DNA of 64,000 nucleotides from Lutibacter sp. (lineage in GTDB: Bacteria; Bacteroidota; Bacteroidia; Flavobacteriales; Flavobacteriaceae), in the NCBI GenBank assembly GCA_002733665.1, contig NVWM01000004.1, forward strand, positions 1 through 64,000. Direction: 5' to 3'. A program made the position numbers and the translations under genes. This document shows positions 45,692-54,054 of this stretch, piece after piece. The number at the start of each line of letters is the position of its first letter. Positions within the stretch are counted from its first letter, which is position 1. The notes beneath the pieces were generated by a model, which saw nothing but the letters and a program-made list of their open reading frames with translations, had not been told where the DNA came from and searched no databases.

Positions 45692-46681
45692 ATGAAAGTA
45701 GCAGTAATTGGAGCAACAGGAATGGTAGGAAACGTACTATTGCAAACGCTTGAAGAAAGAAATTTTGAAATAACTGAATTAATTCCAGTCGCATCAGAAA
45801 GGTCTGTAGGGAAAACAATTTTTTTTAAAGGAAAAGAATATACGATAGTAAGCATGCAAGATGCCGTAAATTCAAAACCAGCTATTGCATTATTTTCTGC
45901 TGGTGGAGACACTTCATTAGAATGGGCGCCAAAATTTGCTGAAGTTGGAACTACAGTAATTGACAATTCTTCTGCTTTCAGAATGGATGAAGATAAAAAA
46001 TTAGTAGTGCCAGAAATAAATGCTTCTGAACTGACTAAAGAAGATAAAATTATTGCAAATCCAAATTGTTCTACGATTCAAATGGTAATGGCTTTAGCAC
46101 CTCTTCATAAAAAATACAACATGAAACGTGTTGTTATTTCTACGTATCAATCTGTTTCAGGAACAGGCGTAAAAGCAGTTCAGCAAATGGAAAATGAGAT
46201 GAATGATGTTGAAGGAGATATGGCATATCATTATCCTATTCACAGAAATGCTATTCCACATTGTGACGATTTTCTTGAAAACGGATATACAAAAGAAGAA
46301 ATGAAATTGGTTCGTGAACCACAAAAAATATTAAATGATAGAACTGTTGCATATACCGCTACTGCTGTAAGGATTCCAACTGCTGGAGGACATAGTGAAG
46401 CTGTAAATGTGGAGTTTGAAAATGATTTTGAAGTTAGTGATATTCGTACGTTATTAGACGCAACGAATGGTGTAACTGTTCAAGATAATATTGAAACTAA
46501 TACGTATCCTATGCCTTTATATGCTCATGGAAAAGACGATGTGTTTGTTGGAAGAATCCGAAGAGATTTATCTCAACCCAAAACATTAAATATGTGGATT
46601 GTTTCTGATAATTTAAGAAAAGGTGCTGCAACAAATGCGGTTCAAATTGCAGAGTATTTGGTTGAAAATGGTTTAGTATAA
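45692..46681 (+). CDS. asd: Aspartate-semialdehyde dehydrogenase
   Basis: A 329-residue enzyme of the aspartate pathway (lysine, methionine, threonine, diaminopimelate). NADP site GATGMVGNVLL is near residue 7; the active Cys is in ANPNCSTIQMV near 128. The catalytic His/Arg region GHSEAVNVEF and RIPTAGG are near 225-235. The length is typical. Upstream is TATAATCTTTG, a near-match to the -7 box. Confidence 0.95.
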   Translation: MKVAVIGATGMVGNVLLQTLEERNFEITELIPVASERSVGKTIFFKGKEYTIVSMQDAVNSKPAIALFSAGGDTSLEWAPKFAEVGTTVIDNSSAFRMDEDKKLVVPEINASELTKEDKIIANPNCSTIQMVMALAPLHKKYNMKRVVISTYQSVSGTGVKAVQQMENEMNDVEGDMAYHYPIHRNAIPHCDDFLENGYTKEEMKLVREPQKILNDRTVAYTATAVRIPTAGGHSEAVNVEFENDFEVSDIRTLLDATNGVTVQDNIETNTYPMPLYAHGKDDVFVGRIRRDLSQPKTLNMWIVSDNLRKGAATNAVQIAEYLVENGLV

Positions 46682-46683
46682 GA

Positions 46684-46707
46684 CCTTTCGACTGCGCTCA
46701 AGGTGAC
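46684..46707. repeat. REP-like hairpin with TTTCGACTGCGCTCAA core
   Basis: A short hairpin (CCTT and AAGG ends around TCGACTGCGCTC) followed by TGACA, right after the asd stop. It has the same TCGACT-CGCTC core and TGACA foot as the elements at 17453, 54745 and 58078. Confidence 0.6.
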
Positions 46708-46772
46708 ACTTTAGATCGCTTCGCTTTTTAGATATTAGAAAAAAGACTTTTAAAACTACTATTTTATATTTG

Positions 46773-46797
46773 GATTCCCGCTTTCGCGAGAATGACA
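46773..46797. repeat. Family B half-palindrome (copy 2)
   Basis: GATTCCCGCTTTCGCGAGAA followed by TGACA, a 25-base hairpin-forming arm identical to that at 50589-50613. It lies between the convergent asd and ygiQ-like genes. Confidence 0.7.
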
Positions 46798-46812
46798 ATT
46801 TAGATTGTAAAA

Positions 46813-48759
46813 TTACCTTTTCTTACGTCTATTTTTATATTTATTTGATCTTCTTGGCGGTTTCTTTTCAGTTATAGTCTCATCAAAAGTATCTCTTGCT
46901 GGTTTTCCTTTGCTTTTTCGCCAAGAATTATTTTCTGGTAACAATACTTTTAACAAATCTTGCCTTCCAACTTTATTAAGCGTATTTCGAATCCAATCTT
47001 TATTCTCTTTTTTATACCAAAAGAAAAAACGATGTTGATCTTCTCTTTCCTTTTTTGTCTTCGGAGTTTTTGTTGGTTTTAAAGTATATGGATGATAACC
47101 ACTATAATAAATTACTGTAGCAACAGTCATTGGTGTAGGTGTAAACCCTTGTACTTGCTCTAACTGAAAGCCCATATCTTTGGTCTCTGCAGCTAAGTTT
47201 GCCATATCTTCAACTTCACTTGCTGGATGACTAGAAATAAAATAGGGAATCAATTGAAGATTCAACTTCTCTTTGATATTTATCTTATCAAAACGTTCTT
47301 TAAACTTATGAAAATATTTAAATGATGGTTTACGCATTAATTTTAAAACAGGATCAGACGTGTGTTCTGGAGCGACTTTTAAACGTCCAGAAACATGTTT
47401 AGTCATTACTTCTTTTGTATAGTCATCTAACTCTTTTGGATCTGCATTTTTATTAAACTCTGGAACCAACATATCATGTCGGATTCCGCTTCCAATAAAA
47501 GATTTTTTAATTTTTGGATGATTATCTACTGCTTGATATAACTTTGTTAAAGGCTTATGAGAAGTATCTAAATTACTACATATTACAGGATTGATACAAG
47601 AAGGAGCAACACACTTATCACAGATAGCTTGTACCTTTCCTTTCATCTTATACATATTGGCAGAAGGGCCTCCAATATCAGATAAATAACCTTTAAAATC
47701 TGGCATATTAGCAACAGTATCTACTTCTTTTAAGATAGATTCTTGACTACGACTTGCAATAAATTTTCCTTGATGTGCAGAAATCGTACAGAAACTACAT
47801 CCTCCAAAACACCCTCTATGAATATTGATGGAAAACTTAATCATTTCATACGCAGGAATAGGTCCTCTTTTGTTGTACTTCGGATGAGGCATCCTTGTGT
47901 AAGGCAACTCAAAAGACGCATCAATTTCATCTTCAGTCATTGTTGGGAATGGTGGATTTATGACCAGTTTATTATCACCAATATCTTGAAGAATTCTTCG
48001 TGCTTTTAATTTATTTGATTCTTGCTCTATTACTTTAAAATTTGATGCAAATGTCTTTTTATCCTTCAAACAAGCTTCATGAGAGTTGATAGTTACATCA
48101 TCCCATTCATTAATTACTGGAATTTTTTCGTTTTTATCTATTAAAACTGCTGTTTGCTTGATATTAGTCAAACTAGAAAAAGGCACTCCTTTTTGTAGTA
48201 GTTCAACAATTTCTCGCAATGGCTGTTCTCCCATTCCATAGACCAGCATATCGGCTTTTGAAGTTTCTAAAATTGATGGTAATAATTTATCTGACCAATA
48301 ATCATAATGCGTAACTCTACGCAATGAAGCCTCAATTCCTCCAATCAAAACAGGAACATCAGGAAATTTTTCTTTTAATATTTTAGAATAAACAGACGTT
48401 GCATAATCTGGTCGAAAACCTTTATCACCATTTGGTGTATATGCATCTTTATCACGACGTCTTTTACTAGCTGTATAATTACTCACCATTGGATCCATAC
48501 ATCCTCCTGTCGCGGCAAAAAATAAACGAGGTTTTCCCATTTTGGTAAAATCCTGTAAATCATCATTCACACTTGGTTGCGGAATAATCGCAACTCTCAA
48601 TCCGTAACTTTCAAGAATACGGCCAATAACTGCAGGTCCAAATGATGGATGATCTACATACGCATCTCCGCTAAATAGAATCACATCCAATTCTTCCCAC
48701 TTTCTGAGTTTTACCTCTTTGTTAGTCGTTGGCAGCCAGTCTGATAATTTATTCATCAT
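46813..48759 (-). CDS. YgiQ-family radical SAM protein
   Basis: A 648-residue radical SAM protein. An N-terminal UPF0313 domain (residues about 5-290, with FSGDAYVDHPSFG) precedes the SAM domain, whose CX3CX2C cluster motif is in RGCFGGCSFCTISAHQG near 320. A basic tail (residues about 610-648) is rich in K and R. YgiQ function is not established. It starts with ATG at 48759 (a second ATG follows at once). The -7 box TATCTTTG ends five bases before it. Confidence 0.9.
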   Translation of the reverse strand: MMNKLSDWLPTTNKEVKLRKWEELDVILFSGDAYVDHPSFGPAVIGRILESYGLRVAIIPQPSVNDDLQDFTKMGKPRLFFAATGGCMDPMVSNYTASKRRRDKDAYTPNGDKGFRPDYATSVYSKILKEKFPDVPVLIGGIEASLRRVTHYDYWSDKLLPSILETSKADMLVYGMGEQPLREIVELLQKGVPFSSLTNIKQTAVLIDKNEKIPVINEWDDVTINSHEACLKDKKTFASNFKVIEQESNKLKARRILQDIGDNKLVINPPFPTMTEDEIDASFELPYTRMPHPKYNKRGPIPAYEMIKFSINIHRGCFGGCSFCTISAHQGKFIASRSQESILKEVDTVANMPDFKGYLSDIGGPSANMYKMKGKVQAICDKCVAPSCINPVICSNLDTSHKPLTKLYQAVDNHPKIKKSFIGSGIRHDMLVPEFNKNADPKELDDYTKEVMTKHVSGRLKVAPEHTSDPVLKLMRKPSFKYFHKFKERFDKINIKEKLNLQLIPYFISSHPASEVEDMANLAAETKDMGFQLEQVQGFTPTPMTVATVIYYSGYHPYTLKPTKTPKTKKEREDQHRFFFWYKKENKDWIRNTLNKVGRQDLLKVLLPENNSWRKSKGKPARDTFDETITEKKPPRRSNKYKNRRKKR

Positions 48760-48763
48760 GGCG

Positions 48764-48771
48764 CAAAGATA
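48764..48771 (-). promoter_or_regulatory. -7 box TATCTTTG of the ygiQ-like gene
   Basis: TATCTTTG ends five bases before the ATG at 48759, with GCGC between. It should give a leaderless or near-leaderless mRNA. The arrangement TATCTTTGC-CATG recurs at 52521-52528. Confidence 0.55.
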
Positions 48772-48822
48772 CGGTATTTATAAGTATTGTTGGTTTTATA
48801 TCTTAAAATCAAAAACGGTAGA

Positions 48823-48908
48823 AAATAATTTAGTTTGTTTCTAAGCTTTTAAAAAATTATCTTCGCTTATCGTCTCATATAAATCATTAAAAAGATTCAT
48901 ATCATTGC
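48823..48908. repeat. 86-bp repeat R, copy 1
   Basis: The stretch aligns without gaps with 52550-52635, with about 73 of 86 matches by eye; the shared start is AATAATTTAGTTTGTTTCT. Copy 1 lies between the ygiQ-like gene and the RES gene. Both copies stand upstream of a minus-strand radical SAM gene and at the left edge of accessory genes. Confidence 0.75.
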
Positions 48909-48946
48909 GTTGTGTGAAATTACTCAGACCCTCAAAATGTAGATTA

Positions 48947-49414
48947 TTATCGTTTATATTTTTTAAGCCTTTCGTCAATTGGTAATTCAATAAACTCGAC
49001 TACTTCAACTTTTCCAAATTCTTTAAACAAGGGGTTTAGAATAATATTTGATTCGAGACCTACAATAGTAGATGGTATTCTTAAAGCAAATCTGTTTCGG
49101 TCTTTTGCTAAATCTGTAAAAATATCTGTTGTTTTAGAAGAATATGGATATTGATTCCACCTTTCTGGTAGTTTTTTTAATTCTTCTATTAAGAACTCGT
49201 CTGGAAATTGAATTTTTGCAATTAATATATTTTTAGGTAAATATGCAATGTTTTTGGAATGAACATAATACTCTAATAACGCTAATGAAATATTTTCTGA
49301 ACAATAAACAGCTCTCGTACCAACTGTATTCCATCTTCCGCCAACTTTTTCAGCACCAATTCCTGATAATGTTAAGTCTTTATATTTTACATTAGTTACT
49401 CTGTAAACAATCAT
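48947..49414 (-). CDS. RES-domain toxin
   Basis: A 155-residue RES-domain protein. The core is YRVTNVKYKDLTLSGIGAEK, then GGRWNTVGTRAVYCSENISL and LLEYYVHS, which hold the conserved Arg, Glu and Ser positions. RES toxins such as MbcT degrade NAD+ or related substrates. The partner antitoxin gene lies just upstream, overlapping by one base (TAATG), the standard antitoxin-first order. Confidence 0.88.
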   Translation of the reverse strand: MIVYRVTNVKYKDLTLSGIGAEKVGGRWNTVGTRAVYCSENISLALLEYYVHSKNIAYLPKNILIAKIQFPDEFLIEELKKLPERWNQYPYSSKTTDIFTDLAKDRNRFALRIPSTIVGLESNIILNPLFKEFGKVEVVEFIELPIDERLKKYKR

Positions 49415-49923
49415 TAGCTATAAACATTATATTGAATCCTAATGATTTCGTTTTCTACCATTTCAAAACCAATACTACTATCAAGTAACTCAAATGGAAT
49501 TTTATTCCCAAGAGTTTTTGATGGAGTCATTAACCATTTTTTAAAATCTTCTTTGGAATCAAAAACCTCATAACCTAATCCAAATAATCTAGCTAACTCA
49601 TAAATACGTTCTGACGTCTCTTTTCCATAAACAACTTTCTTCTGCATACTACTTATAGATGCAGGAAGAATATGTTCAAACTCTTTTTCAGTAGAGTCTG
49701 TGTATTGAATCAATTGTTTCCAATCTGACTTTTTTACACCTTTTCTAATACGGCTTATTAATTCCATTTTGAATCCAGGAGCATCTTTAGAATGAACAAC
49801 AACCCAAGATGGCGAAAACTTACTATGTCTTGACCTTGCTGGATTTTTTCCTTTTCTAGCAACTCTTCCTTTTACTGAACCCTGTTTTTTATTTGAATTC
49901 TCTGTTCTTGTTTTAATTTCCAT
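49414..49923 (-). CDS. Xre/MbcA/ParS-type antitoxin
   Basis: A 169-residue antitoxin. A basic N-terminal stretch with many K and R (about 1-40) precedes a helical part (ILPASISSMQKKVVYGKETSERI) and the MbcA/ParS/Xre C-terminal domain, with WLMTPSKTLGNKIPFELLD and FEMVENEIIRIQYNVYS. It should neutralise the RES toxin and repress the operon. The basic N-terminal extension is longer than I would expect for the family. Confidence 0.85.
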   Translation of the reverse strand: MEIKTRTENSNKKQGSVKGRVARKGKNPARSRHSKFSPSWVVVHSKDAPGFKMELISRIRKGVKKSDWKQLIQYTDSTEKEFEHILPASISSMQKKVVYGKETSERIYELARLFGLGYEVFDSKEDFKKWLMTPSKTLGNKIPFELLDSSIGFEMVENEIIRIQYNVYS

Positions 49924-49924
49924 T

Positions 49925-49962
49925 ATTGTATTTTTACGCCTTAACTGTTGTAAATATACAAT
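49925..49962 (-). promoter_or_regulatory. Possible operator of the RES/Xre operon
   Basis: The short region before the antitoxin ATG carries TTGTA at 49926-49930 and a tight inverted repeat TTGTA-AATA-TACAA at 49948-49961. Xre-type antitoxins repress their own operon at such repeats. No standard -7 box was found here. Confidence 0.4.
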
Positions 49963-50026
49963 ATAATTTAGAATTATTATAGCCTTTAACTAAAATTCAC
50001 ATAGAAAAAGTTAAAAAGGAATAAAA

Positions 50027-50056
50027 ACTACTGCCAAAACCGTGTATAATTAATTG
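50027..50056. repeat. ACTAC-type framing motif, copy 1
   Basis: ACTACTGCCAAAACCGTGTA then TAATTAATTG. It resembles the motif at 54054-54084, with small gaps. It lies on the right of the RES/Xre pair, in the otherwise empty gap between the antitoxin and the 130-residue gene. Confidence 0.5.
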
Positions 50057-50113
50057 ATATAGCAAGTGATTATTTAGAAAACCTAAAAATTCAAACCAAC
50101 GCTAACACTCCAA

Positions 50114-50506
50114 CTATTCTACATCCTTCTGAGCTTGAGTTACGTCATGAAATGTCGGTGAATTCTCAGTAATGCTTCCAGCACCTTTTCTGTTAACTTT
50201 AAAAGTAACGTCTTTTGTTGTGGTAAATAACAGCACAGATGAAAAATGCTTTCTTAGATGTGATTTCAAAACCATAAAAGCTTCTTCTAGTGTAAGCTCC
50301 TTTTCAATGTCCTCTGTTTCTCTAGACCTGTAGCGAAATTTCAGTAAAACCTTAAAACCATCTTCAGAATAGACTGGTCTAAGAAATATATTTCTCAAGT
50401 CAGGTTTCCCAATGGTTTTTGCCATGGTTAACTTGGCAAAGCGACCTTGTTGGGCACTTTCTTTTACTTGTTCCCAAAAAAGAACAAAAACGTCTTGATA
50501 CGGCAT
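50114..50506 (-). CDS. Conserved hypothetical protein, 130 residues
   Basis: An acidic-to-neutral 130-residue protein. Features are FWEQVKESAQQGRFAKLTMA, then GKPDLRNIFLRPVYSEDGFK and LLFTTTKDVTFKVNRKG. From memory, these blocks resemble the N-terminal part of a larger family of class I SAM methyltransferases with FxKL and LFTT motifs. The methyltransferase half is missing here, and no frameshift or remnant of it is seen downstream. It may thus be a truncated or stand-alone form. No function is proposed. A -7 box TACCTTTG lies upstream. Confidence 0.6.
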   Translation of the reverse strand: MPYQDVFVLFWEQVKESAQQGRFAKLTMAKTIGKPDLRNIFLRPVYSEDGFKVLLKFRYRSRETEDIEKELTLEEAFMVLKSHLRKHFSSVLLFTTTKDVTFKVNRKGAGSITENSPTFHDVTQAQKDVE

Positions 50507-50533
50507 AAACTAAAGGTTAATTATTAAGTGTTT

Positions 50534-50541
50534 CAAAGGTA
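50534..50541 (-). promoter_or_regulatory. -7 box TACCTTTG of the 130-residue gene
   Basis: On the minus strand TACCTTTG lies 27 bases before the ATG at 50506. No clear -33 TTG is present. Confidence 0.45.
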
Positions 50542-50588
50542 ATACAAATAATTCTTGAGTGCTAAAGTAAAGGAATATTTTATACTTA

Positions 50589-50613
50589 GATTCCCGCTTT
50601 CGCGAGAATGACA
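50589..50613. repeat. Family B half-palindrome (copy 3)
   Basis: Identical to 46773-46797 over 25 bases: GATTCCCGCTTTCGCGAGAA then TGACA. It lies between the B12-binding radical SAM gene and the 130-residue gene. Just after it, CCTCGATG and CATCGAG form a small second hairpin with a T-rich end. Confidence 0.7.
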
Positions 50614-50659
50614 ATTTCATTGGAAACCTCGATGAAAAACATCGAGAAATTCTTTTCGA

Positions 50660-52516
50660 TTAAGATAAAAAACTTTCTATTAAATCTTCTGAATGAGTTG
50701 TTGGCGATACTGAGAAGTCAAACCAATTTTGTAAATCCTCTTCAAAATCTGTCTTATTTAAATAACTATTCAAAGCGTCATTTAATCCCTTTGTATATTT
50801 AGGATGCTCTGCTCCTTGAGGGTCCTCGTGATATAAATCGTTTTGAGCAAATCCTTCAAAAATAGGTCCTGTTATATTAATTCCAAACTCTTGAGGGTTT
50901 TGACCAATTGGACTGTGAACTGTCGTTGTAAATTGATGCCAATATGCAGATTGAATACAGTTTTTCTCAAACAACTGTCTTACAACTTCCAATGAATCAA
51001 TGGTTTCTTGTTCGGTTTCAGTAGGAAAACCATACATCAAATACGCGTGAACCAAGATGTTTTGCTGAGAAAAGTTATTTGTAACTCTCGTAACTTGTGC
51101 AATATCTACACCTTTTTTCATCTTCGTTAATAATCTATCTGAGGCTACTTCCAAGCCTCCAGTTACCGCAATACAACCTGATTCTGCCATCAATTCACAT
51201 AACTCAAGGCTAAATGTTTTTTCGAATCGAATGTTCGTCCACCAAGTGATTTTTAGTTTTCTTTCAATCAATTTTTCAGATAACGCGCGTAACATTTTGG
51301 GTGGAGCAGCTTCATCAACAAAATGAAAACCAGTAATGCCTGTATCTTTGATTATTTTCTCAATTTTATCTACTAAATCTTCTGCTGTTGTGTTTTGGTA
51401 ATTGCCAATATAATCTAAACTCACATCACAAAAAGAACATTGTTTCCAATAGCATCCATGTGAAATGGTCATTTTATTCCAGCGCTCATCTGTCCACATT
51501 CTGTGCATTGGGTTTACTACATCTAAAAAAGATACATATTTATCAAAAGGCAATCCTTTGTAGCTTGGTGCTGGTAAATTCCTATGATGATAAATGGTGT
51601 TAGGTACTTTATTCTTATAAACAACTTGATTGTTTTCTAACACAAAAGTTCTTTCTAGTTCATTAATGTCAACGTTGTCGTCAAGATAATTCACTAGTTT
51701 TAGCAAAGGTCCTTCACCATCATCCAAAGAAATAAAATCAATGAATTCAAAAATTCTTGGGTCTTCTAGAGAGCGTAATTCTGTATTGCAATAACCTCCA
51801 CCAAATGCAATTTTAATGTTAGGAAAAAACTGTTTTATGAATTGAGAACATCTTAAAGCTGCAAACAAATTTCCAGGAAAAGGGATAGAAAAACCTATCA
51901 AATTTGGAGCGTATTTCTTGATTTTCTCCTCCAGAATATCGAACATTTTATCTTCGATAATTGTTGGTTGATAATTTAAAAATTCCTCTAATTGGTCAAA
52001 ACTACTGGCTGAAGTTGCAATCTGCTCTGCATATTTGGTAAATGCAAAAAACTCATCTACGTTTGCTTGAATAAAATCTCCTATTTCTTCAATAAATAGT
52101 GTTGCGTGATGTTTTGCTTTGTCTATGACTCCTATTTCTCCAACTTCCCATTTAATCTCTTTATTTACTTTCATCAATCGATGACCTAAAGGTAAAAAAT
52201 CAGGTTCCAAAATTTTGTTTGCGGTATCAATCGACTGCTTTTGAAGAAATGCAATAACCACATCAACTCTTGAAATGTATTGTTCTTTCATTTCTGAAAT
52301 TTCAGAGTGATGAAAACTCTCCAATTCTGCTGCTTCCTGAAAAATTGCACTTAGAAAATCCCCTGTAAAAATTGAGGTAAACAACTCAATACTCAAATCG
52401 CAATGAGAAACCGACACGTTATTTTCCTCCAAAAACCCTTTGAGATAAGACGTTGCTGGATACGCAGTATTCAACTGAGTAAAGGGTGGCGTAATTAAAA
52501 GGAGTTTGGATTGCAT
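50660..52516 (-). CDS. B12-binding-domain radical SAM protein
   Basis: A 618-residue protein. An N-terminal cobalamin-binding-like Rossmann region, starting LLITPPFTQLNTAYPATSYL, is spread over about 1-290. The SAM domain has a cluster motif in SHGCYWKQCSFCDVSLDY near residue 350, spaced CX4CX2C and not CX3CX2C. A later part has FVDEAAPPKMLRAL and a typical AdoMet beta-barrel. No lipid, tetrapyrrole or antibiotic genes are near, so the substrate is unknown. The start ATG lies four bases after a TATCTTTG box. Confidence 0.85.
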   Translation of the reverse strand: MQSKLLLITPPFTQLNTAYPATSYLKGFLEENNVSVSHCDLSIELFTSIFTGDFLSAIFQEAAELESFHHSEISEMKEQYISRVDVVIAFLQKQSIDTANKILEPDFLPLGHRLMKVNKEIKWEVGEIGVIDKAKHHATLFIEEIGDFIQANVDEFFAFTKYAEQIATSASSFDQLEEFLNYQPTIIEDKMFDILEEKIKKYAPNLIGFSIPFPGNLFAALRCSQFIKQFFPNIKIAFGGGYCNTELRSLEDPRIFEFIDFISLDDGEGPLLKLVNYLDDNVDINELERTFVLENNQVVYKNKVPNTIYHHRNLPAPSYKGLPFDKYVSFLDVVNPMHRMWTDERWNKMTISHGCYWKQCSFCDVSLDYIGNYQNTTAEDLVDKIEKIIKDTGITGFHFVDEAAPPKMLRALSEKLIERKLKITWWTNIRFEKTFSLELCELMAESGCIAVTGGLEVASDRLLTKMKKGVDIAQVTRVTNNFSQQNILVHAYLMYGFPTETEQETIDSLEVVRQLFEKNCIQSAYWHQFTTTVHSPIGQNPQEFGINITGPIFEGFAQNDLYHEDPQGAEHPKYTKGLNDALNSYLNKTDFEEDLQNWFDFSVSPTTHSEDLIESFLS

Positions 52517-52520
52517 GGTG

Positions 52521-52547
52521 CAAAGATAGGTTTCTTTCGAAATTCAA
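52521..52547 (-). promoter_or_regulatory. Promoter of the B12-binding radical SAM gene
   Basis: TTG at 52547-52545, 16 bases, TATCTTTG at 52528-52521, then GCAC and the ATG at 52516. The spacing is one base shorter than the usual range. Near-leaderless mRNA is expected. Confidence 0.55.
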
Positions 52548-52549
52548 AA

Positions 52550-52635
52550 AATAATTTAGTTTGTTTCTTAACTTATAAAAATTTACATTCGCTTATCGTT
52601 TGATATAAACAATTAAAAAAGTTCATATCATTACA
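52550..52635. repeat. 86-bp repeat R, copy 2
   Basis: Ungapped partner of 48823-48908. Its right end runs on into TTAGCTGTAATTA, which is close to the reverse complement of the motif at 54054 (ACTACAGCTAAC). The esterase gene starts 28 bases further right. Confidence 0.75.
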
Positions 52636-52662
52636 TTAGCTGTAATTAAAAAAAATTGAACT

Positions 52663-54054
52663 ATGAACAAAATTTTTGCAATTGTAATTTTATTTCTTTC
52701 AATTTCATTATTCGGACAATCTGAAACGAAGGACACGCTTAAATATGAATACAAAATTGAGAAATTGAAATCGAATTTTTTTAAGAAAGAGAGAACTGTA
52801 AAAATTTATCTTCCAACGAACTATGATAAAAAGCAAAAATATCCAGTTATTTATACATTAGATGGCTACGAACTTTTTGAGATTACAACCAACTACGAAA
52901 ACTATTTAGCAAAATATAATCTAATTCCAAATTGTATTGTAGTTGGAATTTTCCACAATAATAGAGATTATGAAACAACACCTAATTATGGACGTGACGT
53001 AAGAATTCCAGTAACTGAATTTCTTGAAGGTTCTGAAAAATTGAAAAATCATTTACTTAAAGAAGTAATACCAATGATTGATAACCAATATTCAACATCT
53101 GGTTTTAATACGCTTATTGGACATTCTAATACAGCTACTTTTGTTAATGAGATGATTTCAGAAAATGAAAACCCCTTTAATGGATTTATAGCAATAACAC
53201 CAGATTTACTAAAAGAACAAACCGAATATTTAAAAAAACACTTCTCTGAAAAAGAGTTTAATAAGACATATTATTTTGTATCATCTGGCTTAAAAGATGA
53301 TAAATACAGATTAGAAACTGGAAAAATATTAGACACAATTTTCCAGAAAACAAAAAACAATAATTTCACTGGGTTGCATAAAATTTATAATGCTGGACAT
53401 CTAGATTTAGTACCAAAATCATTAAACGATGCTCTTATGTTCATATTTTCAGATTTTAGAAACTATGATGATTTCAACATTAAAGTAATTGATAACAATT
53501 TACCAATTTCTACATACATAGAAAAGAAAACCATTTTGACCAATGAAAATTATGGCATCAACTATAATTTGACAGAAGATGATTTCTATTATCTTTTAGA
53601 TTTAGTTTTGGAAAAAAAAGACAAAAATCTTCTCGAACAACTTTTTGAAGTTGGAGAAAAAAATGTATTCTTTTCAAAAAATGAAAAATATTCATCAAAA
53701 GCTCAGTTTTATGAAGAGATGGGACTATACGAAGATGCTCTAATAAACTGGAAATTACAGATAGAAAATGGATTTTACGAAAACACGTTTTATTTTGAAA
53801 GACCTTTTAAATTATTGAATGAAAACTTAAACCGACCAAAAGAAGGAATAGAGTTTCTAGAAGAGGCAATTAGGAAATATCCGAAAGGCACATTGACATT
53901 TAACTATCTAATAGCAGAAACAACATTAAAACATAGATTAAAAAAGAGAACAGGAATTAGAGCCATAAATTATTGTCTAGACCATTTTGAAGAAAACAGA
54001 AAGTTTAGTTTAAAAGATACTAAAGAGCTGAAATCAAAACTCTTAAAAAAATAA
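52663..54054 (+). CDS. Exported alpha/beta-hydrolase esterase (IroE/Fes-like) with helical C-terminus
   Basis: A 463-residue exported protein with a signal peptide (about 1-18). The esterase D-like domain (about 30-270) has KIYLPTNYDKKQKYPVIYTLDGY, the nucleophile elbow IGHSNTATF near residue 155 and a His in NAGHLDLVP near 245. The C-terminal 150 residues are helical and TPR-like (LYEDALINWKLQIENG, EFLEEAIRKYPKGTLTFNY). Relatives hydrolyse siderophore esters or act on peptide or lipid substrates. It is framed by repeat R on the left and an ACTAC motif on its stop codon, and sits alone. Confidence 0.8.
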   Translation: MNKIFAIVILFLSISLFGQSETKDTLKYEYKIEKLKSNFFKKERTVKIYLPTNYDKKQKYPVIYTLDGYELFEITTNYENYLAKYNLIPNCIVVGIFHNNRDYETTPNYGRDVRIPVTEFLEGSEKLKNHLLKEVIPMIDNQYSTSGFNTLIGHSNTATFVNEMISENENPFNGFIAITPDLLKEQTEYLKKHFSEKEFNKTYYFVSSGLKDDKYRLETGKILDTIFQKTKNNNFTGLHKIYNAGHLDLVPKSLNDALMFIFSDFRNYDDFNIKVIDNNLPISTYIEKKTILTNENYGINYNLTEDDFYYLLDLVLEKKDKNLLEQLFEVGEKNVFFSKNEKYSSKAQFYEEMGLYEDALINWKLQIENGFYENTFYFERPFKLLNENLNRPKEGIEFLEEAIRKYPKGTLTFNYLIAETTLKHRLKKRTGIRAINYCLDHFEENRKFSLKDTKELKSKLLKK

